A stretch of DNA of 63,376 nucleotides from assembly GCA_964515405.1 (NCBI GenBank), contig CAZERD010000003.1, forward strand, positions 1 through 63,376, written 5' to 3'. Position numbers and translations under genes: made by a program. Under the pieces are notes generated by a model, which was not told the DNA's origin, did no database searches, and saw nothing but the letters and a program-made list of their open reading frames with translations. Within the stretch, counting starts at the first letter, position 1. Each line of letters opens with the position of its first letter. This DNA comes from CAZERD01 sp964515405. GTDB taxonomy: Bacteria; Campylobacterota_A; Desulfurellia; Desulfurellales; CAZERD01. Shown piece by piece: positions 61,667-63,376 of this stretch.

Positions 61667-62267
61667 CAATACACTCTACTCAAAGGATACAGGGGTATTT
61701 GAAAGGATAAACGCAAGGATAGACCTCTACATGGAAAGATACCTGAACATCCCACATGAAGAAGTACAACCGCTCAGAAACGCATACAAGATAAAATTCA
61801 AATCCACACTTCTGGGACTCATGAAGGACTACCAAATAGATCCTTTCCACTTTTTAGACTACGTTCATGATATAGACATAAATGGCTTACTCATGCCCAA
61901 TATAAAACTCAAAGAAAAATTGAAAGCAATAGACGCAAAGAAAATTATATTCACAAACGCACCCCGAAAGCACGCGGAAAGCGTTATAAGCACTATGAAT
62001 CTTAAAGGAATATTTGACGACATAATAGACATAGTTAGCACAGATTTCCTTGGGAAACCCTACATGCAAACATACGCTAGAATCAAAGAAACATACAACG
62101 CAAATAGATATGCCATGGCTGACGATGTTGAAGCAAATCTGCTACCTGCAAAAAAACTCGGTATGACATCAATATTTATCTCAGATAATCCATCACCTAT
62201 AGCGGATATAACCATAAAAAGGCTTGAGGAAATAGAACCAGAATTTATAAGAGCAACATTTCCCTGA
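61641..62267 (+). CDS. HAD-family hydrolase (pyrimidine 5'-nucleotidase-like)
   Basis: A 208-residue phosphatase with motif I LVDLDNTLYS (nucleophile Asp), motif II IFTNAPRKHA and motif IV MADDVEANL. NTLYSKDTGVFERINARI is typical of the SDT1/PHM8-type pyrimidine nucleotidase group. It starts inside the glycosyltransferase gene (26-bp overlap), with GAGGAG before the ATG. Its end overlaps convergent speB by 23 bp. Confidence 0.88.
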   Translation: MNLFLVDLDNTLYSKDTGVFERINARIDLYMERYLNIPHEEVQPLRNAYKIKFKSTLLGLMKDYQIDPFHFLDYVHDIDINGLLMPNIKLKEKLKAIDAKKIIFTNAPRKHAESVISTMNLKGIFDDIIDIVSTDFLGKPYMQTYARIKETYNANRYAMADDVEANLLPAKKLGMTSIFISDNPSPIADITIKRLEEIEPEFIRATFP

Positions 62268-63072
62268 CCACACTGGCAGCAACAACAGCGGAAATACCTG
62301 ATGTATCGTAATGTGGACTGAGCTCCACCACGTCAATACCAACCACATTGAGGTTGCTCAACCAATCTACAAACTCTATAAACTCCCTGTAGGTTATACC
62401 ACCCGGTTCTGGGGTCCCGGTACCAGGCAACACAGAGGGGTCAAAAACATCTAAATCAAACGTAATATAAACGTGTCTGTTCCCTATCCTATCAATACAA
62501 TCAGATATACCACCCAAAGAAAACATAAACATATTGGAATCCCTCAACGGGAGAAGCATATCTGTCTCTGTCAAACTCCTTATCCCAAACTGAAACAGAT
62601 TTTCAAAACCGATAACCTCAGCCACCCTTCTCATAACAGTAGCATGAGAAACCTTCTCCGACATGTAAGAATCCACAAGATCACTGTGGGCATCCACATG
62701 AATAACAACAAGATCATTATATTTCCTGCTGTAATTCTCAATTATGGGAAGGCTTATCAAGTGTTCACCCCCCAGAGATACAAGTTTCTTGCCCTTAGAT
62801 ATTACCTTCCCTGTAAATGACGCAATAATCTTCAGTATAAGGTCCTTATCCCCATAAGGGAGAGGAATGTCACCCATATCACATATCCTTAAAGATCTCA
62901 AATCCTTTCTTGCATAGGGGCTGTACGATTCTATGCTGTAGGAAGCTTCTCTTATAGCTTGGGGTCCAAAGCGGGAGCCAGGTCTGAAAGAAGATGTACC
63001 ATCATACCCAACTCCCACTATCACGATACCTGCCCTCTCAAAATCACTCGTTGCGCAGTAGTACCTATTCAT
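62245..63072 (-). CDS. speB: Agmatinase
   Basis: Hydrolyses agmatine to putrescine and urea. A 275-residue ureohydrolase with GGEHL, VIHVDAHSDLVD (Asp-His-Asp), TFDLDVFDPSVLPGTGTPEPGG (both Asp of the DxD pair) and DVVELSPHYD (Glu). It overlaps the arginine decarboxylase gene upstream by 8 bp, forming the two-step route arginine-agmatine-putrescine. Confidence 0.94.
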   Translation of the reverse strand: MNRYYCATSDFERAGIVIVGVGYDGTSSFRPGSRFGPQAIREASYSIESYSPYARKDLRSLRICDMGDIPLPYGDKDLILKIIASFTGKVISKGKKLVSLGGEHLISLPIIENYSRKYNDLVVIHVDAHSDLVDSYMSEKVSHATVMRRVAEVIGFENLFQFGIRSLTETDMLLPLRDSNMFMFSLGGISDCIDRIGNRHVYITFDLDVFDPSVLPGTGTPEPGGITYREFIEFVDWLSNLNVVGIDVVELSPHYDTSGISAVVAASVVREMLLL

Positions 63073-63376
63073 ACCACAGTGTCACACAAGCAAACACAGC
63101 CCCATGATTCTCAACAACATGAGATACAGCAATACTCTCAATTCTCTCTACCTCATAGTCCCTGTGTGCCATACCCCATTCAACCATTTCCCTCACTATC
63201 CTTTCAGCTTCCTCACGATCCTTTCCCACAGACTCATATTCCATAATGAGCCCATTGAGGGATCTATCGCGGGGTATCCCCACCGCAACAGCCGCAGATA
63301 TTAATTCCCCCTTCCTACTTGAAGTTATAGCACTATAGGCCACTGGAACGAGCGCCCCGGGGGGTAAAATTATATT
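63065..63376 (-). CDS. pdaD: Pyruvoyl-dependent arginine decarboxylase (5' end off the window)
   Basis: The open frame runs to the right edge without a start, so the gene is partial. Visible residues begin NIILPPGALVPVAYSA, resembling the family's conserved segment just after the Ser-Ser self-cleavage site. It continues with ISAAVAVGIPRDRS, EYESVGKDREEAERIV and CVTLWYE. The self-processing serine is therefore probably just outside the window. Decarboxylates arginine to agmatine, the substrate of the adjacent agmatinase. Confidence 0.88.
   Translation of the reverse strand, partial: NIILPPGALVPVAYSAITSSRKGELISAAVAVGIPRDRSLNGLIMEYESVGKDREEAERIVREMVEWGMAHRDYEVERIESIAVSHVVENHGAVFACVTLWYE

Overview
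The window is chromosomal DNA of a bacterium with about 42-44% G+C (estimated by eye). Genes are packed tightly, with many 4-37 bp overlaps, and arginine and isoleucine codons are dominated by AGA/AGG and ATA. It appears to be a diderm: there is a signal-peptide protein with an outer-membrane beta-barrel C-terminus and a WaaG-like glycosyltransferase. Gene content points to an anaerobic or microaerophilic, probably thermophilic, amino-acid-using organism: a complete histidine-degradation operon, 2-hydroxyacyl-CoA dehydratase-type proteins, ferredoxin-like ATPases, FeoAB, succinyl-CoA synthetase, a pyruvoyl arginine decarboxylase, FolE2 and HspR-type heat-shock control. I cannot name the species; a deep-branching thermophilic diderm phylum is only a guess.

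Layout. 1-214: leader-distal end of a CRISPR array with no cas genes in view. 215-1700: an A-rich stretch that looks like decayed coding DNA, followed by a putative outer-membrane protein (1714-2574). 2905-14022: one long + strand operon for histidine catabolism (MarR-type regulator, hutH, hutG, hutU, hutI) interleaved with a complete branched-chain-type ABC transporter (livJ, livHMGF). 14038-16813: a diiron oxygen-sensor-like protein paired with a soluble chemoreceptor, a small membrane protein and cyanase. 16841-21336: divergent heat-shock locus (cbpA-hspR against hsp20-clpB) with two near-mirror-image promoters overlapping a perfect inverted repeat.

21363-35572: mostly housekeeping genes, namely pgeF, serS, galU, glcF, glcD, sucDC, folE2, htpX, miaA, kup and a two-component system. 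miaA and kup diverge from overlapping promoters whose -10 boxes lie 7 nt from the start codons, as expected for leaderless transcripts. 35713-43573: PAP2 phosphatase, a second decayed or empty stretch, a PmtA-like methyltransferase, an old-yellow-enzyme reductase, metE and a membrane chemoreceptor. 43566-48171: a 2-hydroxyacyl-CoA dehydratase-like activator and two subunits behind mazG and pncA.

48308-49009 is a Bax-inhibitor-1 family protein. From 60451 back to 49033 the minus strand carries endonuclease V, a MobA-FdhD fusion, moeA and then a 12-gene metal/Fe-S block: DUF5320-like protein, NifX-like protein, two MinD-type ATPases with inserted ferredoxin domains, a DUF59 protein, a NifX-like/methyltransferase fusion, a 62-residue membrane protein, FeoA, FeoB, a multi-cluster ferredoxin, ElbB, CsaA and a DUF3783 protein. 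I judge this block the best candidate for an incompletely described system. The window ends with a glycosyltransferase, a HAD phosphatase, agmatinase and a pyruvoyl-dependent arginine decarboxylase that runs off the edge. No tRNA or rRNA gene was recognised.
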